64,000 nt of DNA, taken from positions 1 to 64,000 of the forward strand of contig NZ_NTHN02000003.1 in assembly GCF_002300555.2 (NCBI RefSeq). The letters run 5' to 3'. The DNA is from Alloyangia mangrovi. Its GTDB lineage: Bacteria > Pseudomonadota > Alphaproteobacteria > Rhodobacterales > Rhodobacteraceae. Shown here in pieces: positions 17,965 through 26,770 of the stretch. How positions within the stretch are numbered: the stretch's first letter is position 1; each line of letters opens with the position of its first letter. Below the pieces are notes generated by a model, which did no database searches, was not told where the DNA came from, and saw only the letters and a program-made list of their open reading frames with translations. Both the position numbers and the translations under genes were made by a program.

Positions 17965-19086
17965 ATGCGCGCCGAGACCCAGAACACCGTCGAGAAAATC
18001 CGCAAGTCCCTGGGACTGCTGGAGCAGCGGCTCGACTGGGAAACGGCGGAGTTCCGGCTCGAGGAATTCAACGCCCGCGTTGAGGACCCGAACCTCTGGG
18101 ACGATCCCGCCGCCGCGCAGAAGTTGATGCGCGAGCGCCAGCAGCTGGTCGATGCCATCGACACCTACAAGTCGATCAAGCAGGAACTGGCTGACCAGAT
18201 CGAGCTGATCGAGCTTGGCGAGATGGAAGACGACGCCGAAGTGGTCGGCGAGGCGGAGGCGTCGCTCAAGGCGCTGGCCGAGACCGCGGGCACCAAGGAA
18301 CTCGAAGCGTTGCTCGACGGCGAGGCCGACAGCAACGACACCTTCCTCGAGATCAACGCCGGCGCCGGCGGCACCGAGGCCTGCGATTGGGCCGCGATGC
18401 TGCAGCGTATGTACGTTCGCTGGGCGGAAAAGCGTGGCTACGAGGTCGAACTGCAGTCGGAGGAAGCCGGCGCCGAGGCGGGCATCAAGTCCTGCGCCTA
18501 CAAGATTTCCGGTCAGAACGCCTATGGCTGGCTGAAGTCCGAGAGCGGCGTGCACCGCCTGGTGCGCATCTCGCCCTTCGGCAAAGGCACGCGCGAGACC
18601 TCCTTTGCCTCGGTCTGGGTCTACCCGGTGGTCGACGACAACATCGAGATCGAGGTGAACCCCGCGGACATCCGCGTCGACACCTACCGCTCGTCCGGGG
18701 CCGGCGGCCAGCACGTGAACACCACCGACTCGGCGGTGCGGATCACCCACCATCCCACGGGCATCGTGGTGACCTCGTCGGAGAAATCGCAGCACCAGAA
18801 CCGCGACATCGCGATGAAGGCCCTGAAGTCGCGCCTGTACCAGCTCGAGCTCGACAAGCGGAACGCGGCGATCAACGAGGCACATGAGAACAAGGGCTCG
18901 GCAGGCTGGGGCAACCAGATCCGCTCCTACGTCCTGCAGCCCTACCAGATGGTGAAGGACCTGCGCACCAACCACGAAACCTCGGACACCCAGGGCGTGC
19001 TCGACGGCGATCTCGACCCGTTCATGGGCGCGACGCTGGCGCAGCAGGTTTCGGGCAAGTCCCGTGCCGACGCGCGCGAAGACTGA
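17965..19086 (+). CDS. prfB: Peptide chain release factor 2
   Basis: 373 residues. It recognises UGA and UAA and triggers peptide release. The stop-codon-reading tripeptide SPF is present in [13 protein letters not shown], which marks RF2 rather than RF1. The catalytic GGQ is in [16 protein letters not shown], where the Gln is the methylation site. The N-terminal helical domain starts [20 protein letters not shown]. There is no in-frame TGA with a CTT slippery site near codon 25, so the autoregulatory frameshift known from E. coli is absent. I chose the ATG at 17965; open sequence to its left is compositionally unlike the gene. Confidence 0.96.
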   Translation: MRAETQNTVEKIRKSLGLLEQRLDWETAEFRLEEFNARVEDPNLWDDPAAAQKLMRERQQLVDAIDTYKSIKQELADQIELIELGEMEDDAEVVGEAEASLKALAETAGTKELEALLDGEADSNDTFLEINAGAGGTEACDWAAMLQRMYVRWAEKRGYEVELQSEEAGAEAGIKSCAYKISGQNAYGWLKSESGVHRLVRISPFGKGTRETSFASVWVYPVVDDNIEIEVNPADIRVDTYRSSGAGGQHVNTTDSAVRITHHPTGIVVTSSEKSQHQNRDIAMKALKSRLYQLELDKRNAAINEAHENKGSAGWGNQIRSYVLQPYQMVKDLRTNHETSDTQGVLDGDLDPFMGATLAQQVSGKSRADARED

Positions 19087-19197
19087 GCGGAGCGATCCGG
19101 CGGACCCGTTCAGGACTTCGCCGTTCTGACCCTTGCCACAGGGCGTGCATCCCGGCTTAAGTTCCTTCAACGAGGGGATTTGAGGGGAGGAGGCGCC

Positions 19198-19995
19198 ATG
19201 GAGAGCGTCCTAGGTGACGACGTACCGCGGCAGGGCGTTCCGGAATTTTCCGACGTCACTTTTGCCACGCTGAAGAAGGCACTGCGCCTCGGGTGGGGTG
19301 ATCTGGTTTTCGCGCCCGGATTCGCGCTGGTCTTCGGCGGGGTCTACGTGCTGGCGGGGCTCTTCCTGACATGGCTGACCCTGGCCACCGGCACGAGCTA
19401 CTGGCTGGTGCTGGCGGCGATCGGCTTTCCGCTCTTCAGTCCGTTTGCGGCGGTGGGCTTCTACGAGGTCTCGCGGCGGCTGGAACGCGGCGAGCCGCTG
19501 GACTGGATGCAGATCTTCAGCGTCATTCTGCGCCAGTCGAAACGGCAGCTGCCCTCGCTCTGCGCGGTGATCGTCATCGTCTTCCTGTTCTGGTTCTTCC
19601 TCGGGCACATGATCTTTGCCCTCTTTCTCGGGCTCGCGCCGATGACCAACGTCAGCACGAGCCTCGAGGTTTTCCTGACGCCAAACGGAATGACAATGCT
19701 GGCGGTGGGGACGGTGGTGGGAGCGGGCTTTGCGCTGCTGCTCTACATGATCACCGTGCTGGCGCTGCCGCTGCTGCTCGACCGGGACGTGGACTTCGTC
19801 ACCGCCATGATCACCTCCTTCGGCTACGTGCAGCGGCATCCGCTGCCGATGCTGGCGTGGGGGGCGTTCCTGGCGCTGGTGACCTTCGTGGCGATGCTGC
19901 CGTTCTTCCTCGGGCTCTTCGTGGCACTTCCGGTGCTGGGCCATGCGACCTGGCACCTCTACGACCAGCTGCGGGTGCCGGAAGAAGCGGATTGA
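19198..19995 (+). CDS. DUF2189 integral membrane protein
   Basis: 265 residues from the ATG at 19198, which has GGGGAGGAGG at 19182-19191, 6 bases upstream. About six hydrophobic segments are visible: LVFAPGFALVFGGVYVLAGL, a second near LVLAAIGFPLFSPFAAVGF, a third at LCAVIVIVFLFWFFLGHMIF, a fourth at MLAVGTVVGAGFALLLYMI, then two more at the C terminus ending in LGHATWHLYDQL. The opening VTFATLKKALRLGWGDL and closing motif fit DUF2189. The function of the family is unknown. A separate gene precedes it (prfB, 111 bases). Confidence 0.82.
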   Translation: MESVLGDDVPRQGVPEFSDVTFATLKKALRLGWGDLVFAPGFALVFGGVYVLAGLFLTWLTLATGTSYWLVLAAIGFPLFSPFAAVGFYEVSRRLERGEPLDWMQIFSVILRQSKRQLPSLCAVIVIVFLFWFFLGHMIFALFLGLAPMTNVSTSLEVFLTPNGMTMLAVGTVVGAGFALLLYMITVLALPLLLDRDVDFVTAMITSFGYVQRHPLPMLAWGAFLALVTFVAMLPFFLGLFVALPVLGHATWHLYDQLRVPEEAD

Positions 19996-20035
19996 ACCGA
20001 AACCGGCACCGCGGGGGCGGTGCCGGTGGGGTTTG

Positions 20036-20906
20036 TCAGCGGAACTCTTCGTCGACGCGAAGCTGCTGGCGGTGGAAGGGGACAAGCTCCTTCGCGGTGC
20101 GGTAGCCGCTGCCCCGCGCTGCGGCGAGCACCTTGTGGGTGTCGGTGCCGAGATATTCGTAGACCAGACGCGCGGCGCGCCGGCCGGAATGGTTCTCGGG
20201 GGTGGTGCGCACGGCGTAGCCGACCCAGAAGTGGTTCGCGAGACCGCCCGCTTTCGACAGGTAGTTGAACGAGGTGGTCACCGCGCCCTTGCGGCTGACC
20301 AGCGCGGCGATGCCCTCGGCCTGATGCAGCACCAGCCCGCGGTATTCGCGCGAGGCGGCATCGGTCGGCAGATCGTACATGGTCAGCGCTTCCTTCGGCT
20401 CGAAGCCGCGCAGGAAGGTCATGCCGTCCTTCCGGAAGATGCGGACGACGCCCACGACGAACCGCGATTCCTCGGAGAAGGCGGCACGGGAGAAGCGGTA
20501 GAACCCCGAGGGGAATTCGTCCTCGCTCAGCCCCAGCAGCCCGGCGCCGACGAAGTCGGACAGGAAGGGATGGTGCAAGAGACTGGCCGGCTCCTCGCGG
20601 ATATCGTCCACCGGCTCGAGCAGGATGCGTGCGTCCACGCCGAAGAAACTGCAGATGCGATGCAGCACATCGGGTCGCGGAAAGGATTCCCCGGCCAGAT
20701 ACCTGTTGAACTGCGTGCGGTTGATTCCAAGATCGCGGCAGAGCGCCGAGATCGAGGCGGCGCTGCTTCCAAGCTTTCGGAGATTGGCTCCGAAGACGCT
20801 GCGCAGCTCCGCCGGACTGGGGGGGCGGAGCCTGGTCCCTGGGCGCTGTGGACATTCCGTTTTCTTTCATGCTGGCGACAGTTCTTTTCAAGGCGACGCT
20901 TTCCAT
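20036..20906 (-). CDS. XRE-family transcriptional regulator, frameshifted in a G7 run
   Basis: The intact frame gives a 210-residue ligand-domain protein from about 20668 to 20036 with no matching start. The missing N terminus lies one base away. Removing one G from the G7 run at 20819-20825 joins them into 289 residues starting at the ATG at 20906, which has AGGGAGGAAC 5 bases upstream. The repaired N-terminal part carries a helix-turn-helix: FGANLRKLGSSAASISALCR then DLGINRTQFNRYLAGESFPR. The C-terminal domain (GFYRFSRAAFSEESRFVVG and YEYLGTDTHKVLAAARG) is not one I can name. It is divergent from a small conserved gene, a likely target. Confidence 0.72.
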
Positions 20907-21081
20907 GCGCTGTTCCTCCCTGTGAACTTCTTTTTGTTGCTGAATGGCGTCAGGGCTGATGCCATATGGAGACAATCGTGGTCCATGCCGACACAAAAAT
21001 CAAGCACACGTCACGTTTCGCCGCATGTGAGGTCCGCCGCATCTGCGTCAGTGTTATCCCAGATGAGGTGCGGGGAAGTGC

Positions 21082-21431
21082 ATGTCACAGAAGATGTTAG
21101 GTGTTGTGCTCTGGTCGGATCAGGCCGCGCATAAAGCGGTGATCTGGTGCGAGGACCACGGCGAACTCGCGTTTTGGCATGAGCCCGAAAACGGCGCGCA
21201 CGAGGGAGCGGCGCTCGACGCTGGCGATCTGGTCGAATTCGATATGCACGACGGCGAAAATCTGCGCCATGCAAGCAACCCTCAACGACTTGAAGAAAAA
21301 CAGTTTTCCGGATTGGTGGAGACGCTGTGTAGCGCCACGGGGGCTCCCGCGCGCGGCTTGCCGTGCCCGGCGTCGCCGGGCGGGTCATCGCCTTTCCTGA
21401 CCCGCAGCGGGCCGAGAGACACGTCGCCTGA
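21082..21431 (+). CDS. Small conserved protein, probable frameshift near its 3' end
   Basis: The first 85 or so residues (MSQKMLGVVLWSDQAAHKAV, WCEDHGELAFWHEP, DLVEFDM) form a compact beta-rich protein that resembles small Roseobacter hypothetical proteins I recall. The frame then runs on antisense into ilvN. Adding one G to the G5 run at 21339-21343 instead gives a short end, RVIAFPDPQRAERHVA, a TGA at 21429-21431, and 116 residues in whole codons, which looks natural. Function unknown. The start is the ATG at 21082. It faces the XRE regulator across 175 bases. Confidence 0.55.
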
Positions 21432-21458
21432 GCGCGGCCCTTCGGCGAAGCGCACACG

Positions 21459-21498
21459 AAAACGGGCCCGACATGTCGGGCCCGTCGACGTTTTCGGG
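21459..21498. terminator. Bidirectional hairpin after ilvN
   Basis: A perfect 24-base palindrome, ACGGGCCCGACA joined to TGTCGGGCCCGT, occupies 21462-21485. On the minus strand it is followed by TTTCGTG, so it fits an intrinsic terminator for ilvI-ilvN. On the plus strand CGACGTTTTCG follows and could also stop readthrough from the small gene. Confidence 0.75.
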
Positions 21499-21523
21499 AT
21501 CAGAGGGCGAGGCCGCGCGCGGC

Positions 21524-22087
21524 TCAGACCTTGCCGCGGGCGAGGGCGGCGACGCCGGTCCGCGCCACTTGCACCAGCCCGAGGGGGCGCATCAGCTCGG
21601 CGAAGGCGTCGATCTTGTCCGGGGTGCCGGTCAGCTGGAAGACGAAGCTCTCGAGCGTGCTGTCCACCACCTGCGCGCGGAAGATGTCGGCAAGGCGCAG
21701 CGCTTCGACCCGCTTGTCCCCGGTGCTGGCAACCTTCAGCAGCGCCAGTTCGCGCTCGACCGAGCTGCCTTCGGCGGTAAGGTCATGCACGTCGCGCACC
21801 GAGACGATCCGACCGAGCTGGGCCTTGATCTGCTCGATCACCTGCGGCGTGCCGGTGGTGACGATGGTGATGCGCGACAGGTGCCCCTCGTGGTCCACCT
21901 CGGCCACGGTGAGGCTGTCGATGTTGTAGCCCCGGCCCGAGAAGAGGCCGATGACCCGGGCCAGAACGCCCGGCTCGTTCTCGACGAGCACGGTGATGGT
22001 GTGGGTTTCCTGAACGTCCGAGAAGGTGGGCCGTAGGTTGTAGGCCGAATGCTTGGACGAGCCTTTCTTGATCTGTAGCGCGGACAT
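21524..22087 (-). CDS. ilvN: Acetolactate synthase, small regulatory subunit
   Basis: 187 residues. It contains an ACT domain near the N terminus (TITVLVENEPGVLARVIGLF, then GYNIDSLTVAEVDHEGHLSR) that binds valine for feedback control. A C-terminal domain (ELALLKVASTGDKRVEALRL) activates the large subunit. At this length it is of the IlvH/IlvN long form. It lies 75 bases downstream of the large-subunit gene on the same strand, with a GC-rich stem-loop (around 22123-22153) in the gap. Also called ilvH. Confidence 0.95.
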   Translation of the reverse strand: MSALQIKKGSSKHSAYNLRPTFSDVQETHTITVLVENEPGVLARVIGLFSGRGYNIDSLTVAEVDHEGHLSRITIVTTGTPQVIEQIKAQLGRIVSVRDVHDLTAEGSSVERELALLKVASTGDKRVEALRLADIFRAQVVDSTLESFVFQLTGTPDKIDAFAELMRPLGLVQVARTGVAALARGKV

Positions 22088-22162
22088 GGGTTGCAGCTCC
22101 TGTAAACTCTTCTGGCGATGGCGATCTGTGGGGGCGGAGGGGCGAGCCCCTCCGCGCCGTCC

Positions 22163-23917
22163 TCAGACCAGCACCGCGCCCTTGCCGGCGATGGCGTTGG
22201 TGGCCTGCGCGTCGCCGAGCAGCATCTTGTTGTGCGGCTCGCCCGACGGGATCATCGGGAAGCAGTTCTCGTGCTTCTCGACCAGGCAGTCGAAGATCAC
22301 CGGGCCGTCATGCTCGAGCATCTCCATGATCGCATCGTCCAGATCCTTGGGATCCTTGCAGATGATGCCCTTGGCGCCGAAGGCCTCGGCGAGCTTGACG
22401 AAGTCGGGCAGCGCCTCGGACCAGCTCTGCGAATAGCGCTCGCCGTGCAGCAGCTGCTGCCACTGGCGCACCATGCCCAGACGCTCGTTGTTGAGGATGA
22501 ACTGCTTCACCGGCAGGTTGAACTGCACCGCGGTGCCCATCTCCTGCATGTTCATCAGCCACGACGCCTCGCCCGCGACGTTGATCACCAGCGCCTCGGG
22601 GTGGGCGACCTGCACGCCGACCGAGGCCGGGAAGCCATAGCCCATGGTGCCGAGCCCGCCGGAGGTCATCCAGCGGTTCGGATCCTCGAAGCCGAGGTAT
22701 TGCGCCGCCCACATCTGGTGCTGGCCGACCTCGGTGGTGATGTAGCGATCGCGGCCCTTGGTCAGCGCCTCGAGCCGTTCCAGCGCGTACTGCGGCTTGA
22801 TGACGGTCTCGGACTGCTTGTAGGTCAGGCACTTGACCTTTTTCCACTCCTCGATCTGCTGCCACCACTTGGCGATCGCCTCGCGGTTCACCTTGCGGCC
22901 GCGCGCCTTCCAGATTTTCAGCACGTCTTCCAGCACGTGGCCGACGTCGCCGACGATCGGCATGTCGGCCTTGATCACCTTGTTGATCGACGAGGGGTCG
23001 ATGTCGATATGCGCCTTCTTCGAGCGGGGCGAGAAGGCATCGAGCCGCCCGGTGATCCGGTCGTCGAAGCGCGCGCCGATGTTGATCATCAGATCGCAGC
23101 CGTGCATGGCGAGGTTGGCCTCGTAGAGCCCGTGCATGCCGAGCATGCCGAGCCACGCCTTGCCCGAGGCCGGGTAGGCACCAAGGCCCATCAGGGTCGA
23201 GGTGATCGGGAAGCCCGTGGCCTCGACCAGCTCGCGCAGAAGCTGGCTCGCGCCGGGGCCGGAGTTGATCACGCCGCCACCGGTGTAGAAGACCGGCTTC
23301 TCGGCCTTCTCGATGGCCTCGACGAGCTGGGTGATCGTCTCGAGGTCGCCTTTCACCTGCGGCTGGTAGTGGCCGACCGGCGCCTGCGGCTTGGCCGTGT
23401 ACTCGCCGGTGGCGAACTGCACGTCCTTGGGGATGTCGACCAGCACCGGCCCGGGTCGGCCCGAGGTCGCCACGTGGAAGGCCTGGTGCATGATGCTCGA
23501 GAGCTTGTCGGTCTCCTTCACCAGCCAGTTGTGCTTGGTGCAGGGGCGGGTGATGCCGACGGTGTCCGCCTCCTGGAAGGCGTCCGAGCCGATCATGAAG
23601 GTCGGCACCTGGCCCGAGAGCACCACGATCGGGATCGAGTCGAGCAGCGCGTCGGTCAGGCCGGTCACCGCGTTGGTCGCGCCCGGGCCCGAGGTCACCA
23701 GCGCGACACCGGGCTTGCCGGTCGAGCGGGCATAGCCCTCGGCAGCATGGATCGCCGCCTGCTCGTGCCGGACAAGGATGTGCCGGATGTCGTTCTGTTG
23801 GAAGATCTCGTCGTAAATCGGTAGCACCGCGCCACCGGGATAGCCGAATACCGTGTCCACACCCTGATCCTTCAGGGCTTGAACCACCATCTTCGCTCCG
23901 GTCATCTGACGTGTCAT
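22163..23917 (-). CDS. ilvI: Acetolactate synthase, large catalytic subunit
   Basis: 584 residues. This ThDP, FAD and Mg-dependent enzyme condenses pyruvate with pyruvate or 2-ketobutyrate in valine, leucine and isoleucine synthesis. The catalytic Glu is in RHEQAAIHAAEGYARSTG. The FAD-binding middle domain and the C-terminal ThDP site are present. In the latter GDG is replaced by GEASWLMNMQEMGTAVQ, a form I recall from alphaproteobacterial relatives. I chose ATG 23917, which has GGAG 8 bases upstream. An in-frame ATG at 23941 has a poor ribosome site. Expression is likely controlled by the attenuator upstream (23969-24068). Confidence 0.94.
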   Translation of the reverse strand: MTRQMTGAKMVVQALKDQGVDTVFGYPGGAVLPIYDEIFQQNDIRHILVRHEQAAIHAAEGYARSTGKPGVALVTSGPGATNAVTGLTDALLDSIPIVVLSGQVPTFMIGSDAFQEADTVGITRPCTKHNWLVKETDKLSSIMHQAFHVATSGRPGPVLVDIPKDVQFATGEYTAKPQAPVGHYQPQVKGDLETITQLVEAIEKAEKPVFYTGGGVINSGPGASQLLRELVEATGFPITSTLMGLGAYPASGKAWLGMLGMHGLYEANLAMHGCDLMINIGARFDDRITGRLDAFSPRSKKAHIDIDPSSINKVIKADMPIVGDVGHVLEDVLKIWKARGRKVNREAIAKWWQQIEEWKKVKCLTYKQSETVIKPQYALERLEALTKGRDRYITTEVGQHQMWAAQYLGFEDPNRWMTSGGLGTMGYGFPASVGVQVAHPEALVINVAGEASWLMNMQEMGTAVQFNLPVKQFILNNERLGMVRQWQQLLHGERYSQSWSEALPDFVKLAEAFGAKGIICKDPKDLDDAIMEMLEHDGPVIFDCLVEKHENCFPMIPSGEPHNKMLLGDAQATNAIAGKGAVLV

Positions 23918-23968
23918 CGCGGTCTCCGTTCCAGACGTCATTTCGGTTTTACTTCTCGTTCGCGCACA

Positions 23969-24047
23969 AAAAAAGCCCCCGAGGATTTCGGGGGCGCATG
24001 GGGGTCCATTATGGTTCCGGTTACCGGCCCATGCGCCATGTCTCTAC
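23969..24047 (-). promoter_or_regulatory. ilvI attenuator: antiterminator and terminator
   Basis: On the minus strand the terminator GCCCCCGA-AATCC-TCGGGGGC (23976-23996) is followed by seven T (23969-23975). A competing helix can form between GGCGCATGGG, at the 3' end of the leader-peptide gene, and CCCATGCGCC, which overlaps the 5' arm of the terminator; the ten bases are perfectly complementary. A ribosome stalled at the Leu/Val/Ile codons would leave the first arm free (read-through). A ribosome reaching the stop would cover it (termination). This is the classical leader-peptide logic, inferred from sequence. Confidence 0.85.
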
Positions 24048-24068
24048 AATAATTACAAGTAGGCCCAT
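24021..24068 (-). CDS. ilvI leader peptide MGLLVIIVETWRMGR
   Basis: A 15-codon reading frame with the run Leu-Leu-Val-Ile-Ile-Val at codons 3-8. Codons used there are CTA, CTT, GTA, ATT, ATT and GTA, which are rare in the surrounding G/C-ending genes and so well suited to sensing charged tRNA levels. It is preceded by GGGAG about 9 bases upstream and ends in TAA at 24021-24023, just before the terminator region. It lies 23 bases downstream of the likely transcription start. It is too short for standard gene callers. Confidence 0.85.
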   Translation of the reverse strand: MGLLVIIVETWRMGR

Positions 24069-24097
24069 CTGGCGGACTCCCTTCGTGCGTGGGCCGG

Positions 24098-24126
24098 ACC
24101 ATAGGCGGAGGGGGCGGGAGGGTCAA
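24098..24126 (-). promoter_or_regulatory. sigma70-type promoter of the ilvI-ilvN operon
   Basis: Minus-strand TTGACC (24121-24126) and TATGGT (24098-24103) are separated by exactly 17 bases, a near-consensus housekeeping promoter. Transcription would start near 24091, placing the leader peptide about 20 bases into the transcript. Confidence 0.7.
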
Positions 24127-24347
24127 CACCTATCGGCTCAGAAAAAGTGCTCTGAGCGCGAGATATTTTTACTTTTATTGCGTTCGCTGGGGTCTGTTGC
24201 GCAGTTTCGCGAAAAATGGCCGAGCGATAACCATGTTTTGCGCAATGTTTCGGCCTTCACACGGGCTTGGGTGAAGTCGTGAATTGCCGTGGCTTGAAAC
24301 CGCTGCAATACTGAACCGAAGGGTTCACTTATGTGCAGGAGGCTGCC

Positions 24348-24569
24348 ATGGCGCAGTATCAGAGGTTCTATCGTCACGCTCGGGATTTCAGCGCGCTGAA
24401 GGCTGTGGCGCTGGTGGGGCTGTTGGTGCTGACGCAGGCGCTGGCCACCGTCGAGCGGCATCGCGACGCCGAAGAGGCCGCCTTCGATGGCGTGGAGATC
24501 CCGCAGGTCATGCCGGCGGACTTCCATGCCGCCGAGGAGCTGGTGATCCGCGTCGGCAAGATGATCTGA
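24348..24569 (+). CDS. Small single-pass membrane protein
   Basis: 73 residues from the ATG at 24348, which has AGGAGG 5 bases upstream. After a short basic N terminus (MAQYQRFYRHARDFS) there is one hydrophobic stretch, LKAVALVGLLVLTQALATV. The remaining 40 residues are acidic (DAEEAAFDGVEIPQV). It could be an anchored or exported small protein. I do not recognise it. It has its own upstream region with a TTGAAA at 24289-24294 and is followed by repeat copy C. Confidence 0.65.
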   Translation: MAQYQRFYRHARDFSALKAVALVGLLVLTQALATVERHRDAEEAAFDGVEIPQVMPADFHAAEELVIRVGKMI

Positions 24570-24597
24570 TCGCGGCCCGGGTCGGGGAGGGCGCTTT

Positions 24598-24657
24598 GGG
24601 GGCTCTGCCCCCGTCCGCTGGCGCGGACTCCCCCGGGATACTTTTTCCTAGAAGAAA
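24598..24657 (+). repeat. Intergenic hairpin-core repeat, copy C
   Basis: Hairpin GGGGGC-TCT-GCCCCC (24598-24612), hairpin GTCCGC-TGGC-GCGGAC (24613-24628), then the core CCCCGGGATACTTTTT with CCTAGAAGAAA (24631-24657). It begins 28 bases after the stop of the small membrane-protein gene and lies between convergent genes. Confidence 0.85.
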
Positions 24658-24692
24658 TGGCTTAGAGGAATGCGCGGATTCGGCCTGGCGGC

Positions 24693-25337
24693 TCAGCTGT
24701 TGACGCCGGTGCCCTGCAGAACGCCATGCTCCAGCGCGTAGCGGGTCAGGCCGGCGGTGGAGCTGATCCCGAGCTTGCGCTTGATGTTCTTGCGGTGGGT
24801 CTCGACCGTGCGCACCGAGATGTCGAGCACCTGCGCCACTTCCTTGTTCGACTTGCCCTGGGCCAGTTGCAGCAGGATGGTCTGTTCGCGGTTCGTGAGC
24901 TGCTCGCGGCCGCCGGTCATCACCGGGGCCAGCGCGCCCTCGGCGCCGGTGCAGAGGTAGCGCGCGCCCTGCATGACCGTGTCGATGGCGGTCTTGATCT
25001 CTTCCGTCGGCACGTCCTTGAGCAGGTAGCCCGAGGCGCCATGGCCGAGCGCAGTCGTGATATACTGCGGCGTGTCGTGCATCGATAGGACCAGCACCCG
25101 CGTCTCGGGGCGGCGCTCGAGGATCATCTCGGTGGCCGAGAGCCCGCCGAGGCCGGGCATGTTGAGATCCATCAGGATGACATCGGGAGAGAGCTCGTCG
25201 AGCCGGTCGATCATCTGCTGCCCGTCCGAGACGGTGGCCAGCACGGTGATGTCATCGTAGCTTTCCAGCAGCGCCTCGATGCCCTCGGCGACCAGCGGGT
25301 GATCATCGACGATGACGACTTTGGTGGGTTCGGTCAT
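24693..25337 (-). CDS. NarL/FixJ-type response regulator
   Basis: 214 residues. The receiver domain begins VVIVDDHPLVAEGIEALLES. The phosphorylatable Asp is in DVILMDLNMPGLGGL, with a conserved Lys in ASGYLLKDVPTEE. A LuxR-type helix-turn-helix follows: LTNREQTILLQLAQGKSNKE, then VRTVETHRKNIKRKLGI. Its start overlaps the stop of the sensor kinase by 4 bases (ATGA), so the two are translationally coupled. The pair is divergent from the TRAP transporter, its probable target. Confidence 0.93.
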   Translation of the reverse strand: MTEPTKVVIVDDHPLVAEGIEALLESYDDITVLATVSDGQQMIDRLDELSPDVILMDLNMPGLGGLSATEMILERRPETRVLVLSMHDTPQYITTALGHGASGYLLKDVPTEEIKTAIDTVMQGARYLCTGAEGALAPVMTGGREQLTNREQTILLQLAQGKSNKEVAQVLDISVRTVETHRKNIKRKLGISSTAGLTRYALEHGVLQGTGVNS

Positions 25338-26770
25338 GCGCTTGCCTTGGGTCTGGATGTGGAGGCGCCGTCTTCGGGCGGAAGCAGGTGCGACAGCGGG
25401 ATCTGTGCCTCGATAACCGTGCCGGATTTCGAGGACAAGATCCGCAGGCGTCCGCCGAGCTGGTCCATGCGCTCCTGCATGTTTCTCAGGCCGATGCCGC
25501 GCTGGCCCCGGACCTTTTCGGGGTCGATGCCATGGCCGTTGTCCTCGATCCGCAGTGTCGCGCCGCGGCGGTGGCCGCGCAGGTCGAGCGTGACTTCGGT
25601 GGCGCCGGAATGGCGCTCGATGTTGGTCAGCGCCTCCTGGGCGATGCGGTAGAGCGCGATACGCCCCTCCTGGTCGACGCGGTTGCGGAAAACCACGGTC
25701 TCGAGCGTGGTATCGATGCCGGTGCGCGCCTCGAAGTCGTCGATCAGCGCCTTCAGCGCCGGCCCGAGGCCGAGATCGTCGAGCACCCCGGGGCGCAGGT
25801 CGCGGCTGATCCGGCGCACCTCCTGGATGGCACCGGTGAGCGCTTCGTGGCCGCGCTCGAGCGTGTCCATGGCGCGCGGGTCCTCCTGCGCGAGGCGGCG
25901 CTTGGTGATGTCGAGCGCGTATTTCACCCCGACCAGGATCTGGCTGATGCCGTCGTGCAGCTCGCGCGCGACGCGGCGGCGCTCGTCCTCCTGCGCGTCG
26001 AACACCCGCTGGGTCAGCTCCTTGAGCTTGGCATCCGCCAACCGGCGCTCGCGCAGGTTCATCGCGAGGCCGGACAGGAAGACCACGAGCAGCGCGCCGA
26101 GGGTGATGCCGCCGATATAGAGGAAGGTGCGGCGGATGCGGGCCTTCACCTCGGCGCGGCTGGCATTCACCGTGGCCAGCACGTCGTCGATCCAGACCCC
26201 GGTGCCCACAGCCCATTGCCAGTCCTGGAAACCGAGCACGAAGGCGATCATCTCGGCCTCCTCGCCGGTGGAGGGCTTGGGCCAGAGGAACGACAGGTAG
26301 CCCGAGCCCTGCCGCGCGATCTCGATCATCGGATCGACGATCGGCGTGCCCTCGCTGTCGGTGAGGCCGGACCAGTTGCGGCCGATCATGTCGGTGCGGC
26401 GCGGCGAGACGAGGTTGGTGCCGTCGTAATCGTAGACGAAGAAGGAGCCATCCTCGCCGTAGATCATCGCCGCGAGGATCTGTGCGACCTGGGTCTTTGC
26501 CTCCTCGTCGTCGGGGGCGGCGGCGCCGTAGATGAAGTAGAAGCCGTTGCGGGCCTGGGTGACGTAATTGCGCAGCTCCTGCTTCTTGGCCTCGAGCAAC
26601 TCGTTCTCGAGCTGGCGGATCTCGCGCTCGGCCAGCATGCGCGACTGGAAAGCGACAAGCAGGGCGATGGCGGCGCAGGCGAGGATGAGCGGCACCGAGG
26701 CCAGAAGGAAGAGCTTCTGTCCGTAACTGAGCCTCAAGGACTGCCGAAGATTCTGAATGATCGCGCCCAT
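25334..26770 (-). CDS. Cache-domain sensor histidine kinase (HisKA_3 family)
   Basis: 478 residues. Membrane segment 1 is near residues 20-42 (LFLLASVPLILACAAIALLV). A periplasmic single-Cache domain follows (GEDGSFFVYDYDGTNLVSP, DWQWAVGTGVWIDDVLA). Membrane segment 2 is FLYIGGITLGALLVVFLSGL. The dimerisation/phosphoacceptor helix has the H of RRRVARELHDGISQILVGV, typical of the NarX/UhpB group, and the ATPase domain has EALTNIERHSGA and RIEDNGHGIDP. Cache domains commonly sense small organic acids, which fits control of the divergent TRAP transporter (inference). Confidence 0.92.
   Translation of the reverse strand: MGAIIQNLRQSLRLSYGQKLFLLASVPLILACAAIALLVAFQSRMLAEREIRQLENELLEAKKQELRNYVTQARNGFYFIYGAAAPDDEEAKTQVAQILAAMIYGEDGSFFVYDYDGTNLVSPRRTDMIGRNWSGLTDSEGTPIVDPMIEIARQGSGYLSFLWPKPSTGEEAEMIAFVLGFQDWQWAVGTGVWIDDVLATVNASRAEVKARIRRTFLYIGGITLGALLVVFLSGLAMNLRERRLADAKLKELTQRVFDAQEDERRRVARELHDGISQILVGVKYALDITKRRLAQEDPRAMDTLERGHEALTGAIQEVRRISRDLRPGVLDDLGLGPALKALIDDFEARTGIDTTLETVVFRNRVDQEGRIALYRIAQEALTNIERHSGATEVTLDLRGHRRGATLRIEDNGHGIDPEKVRGQRGIGLRNMQERMDQLGGRLRILSSKSGTVIEAQIPLSHLLPPEDGASTSRPKASA

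Noticed and set aside
23938-24129. 63-codon frame in the ilvI leader
   Set aside because: It reads through the promoter, the attenuator hairpins and the better-supported 15-codon leader peptide in another frame.
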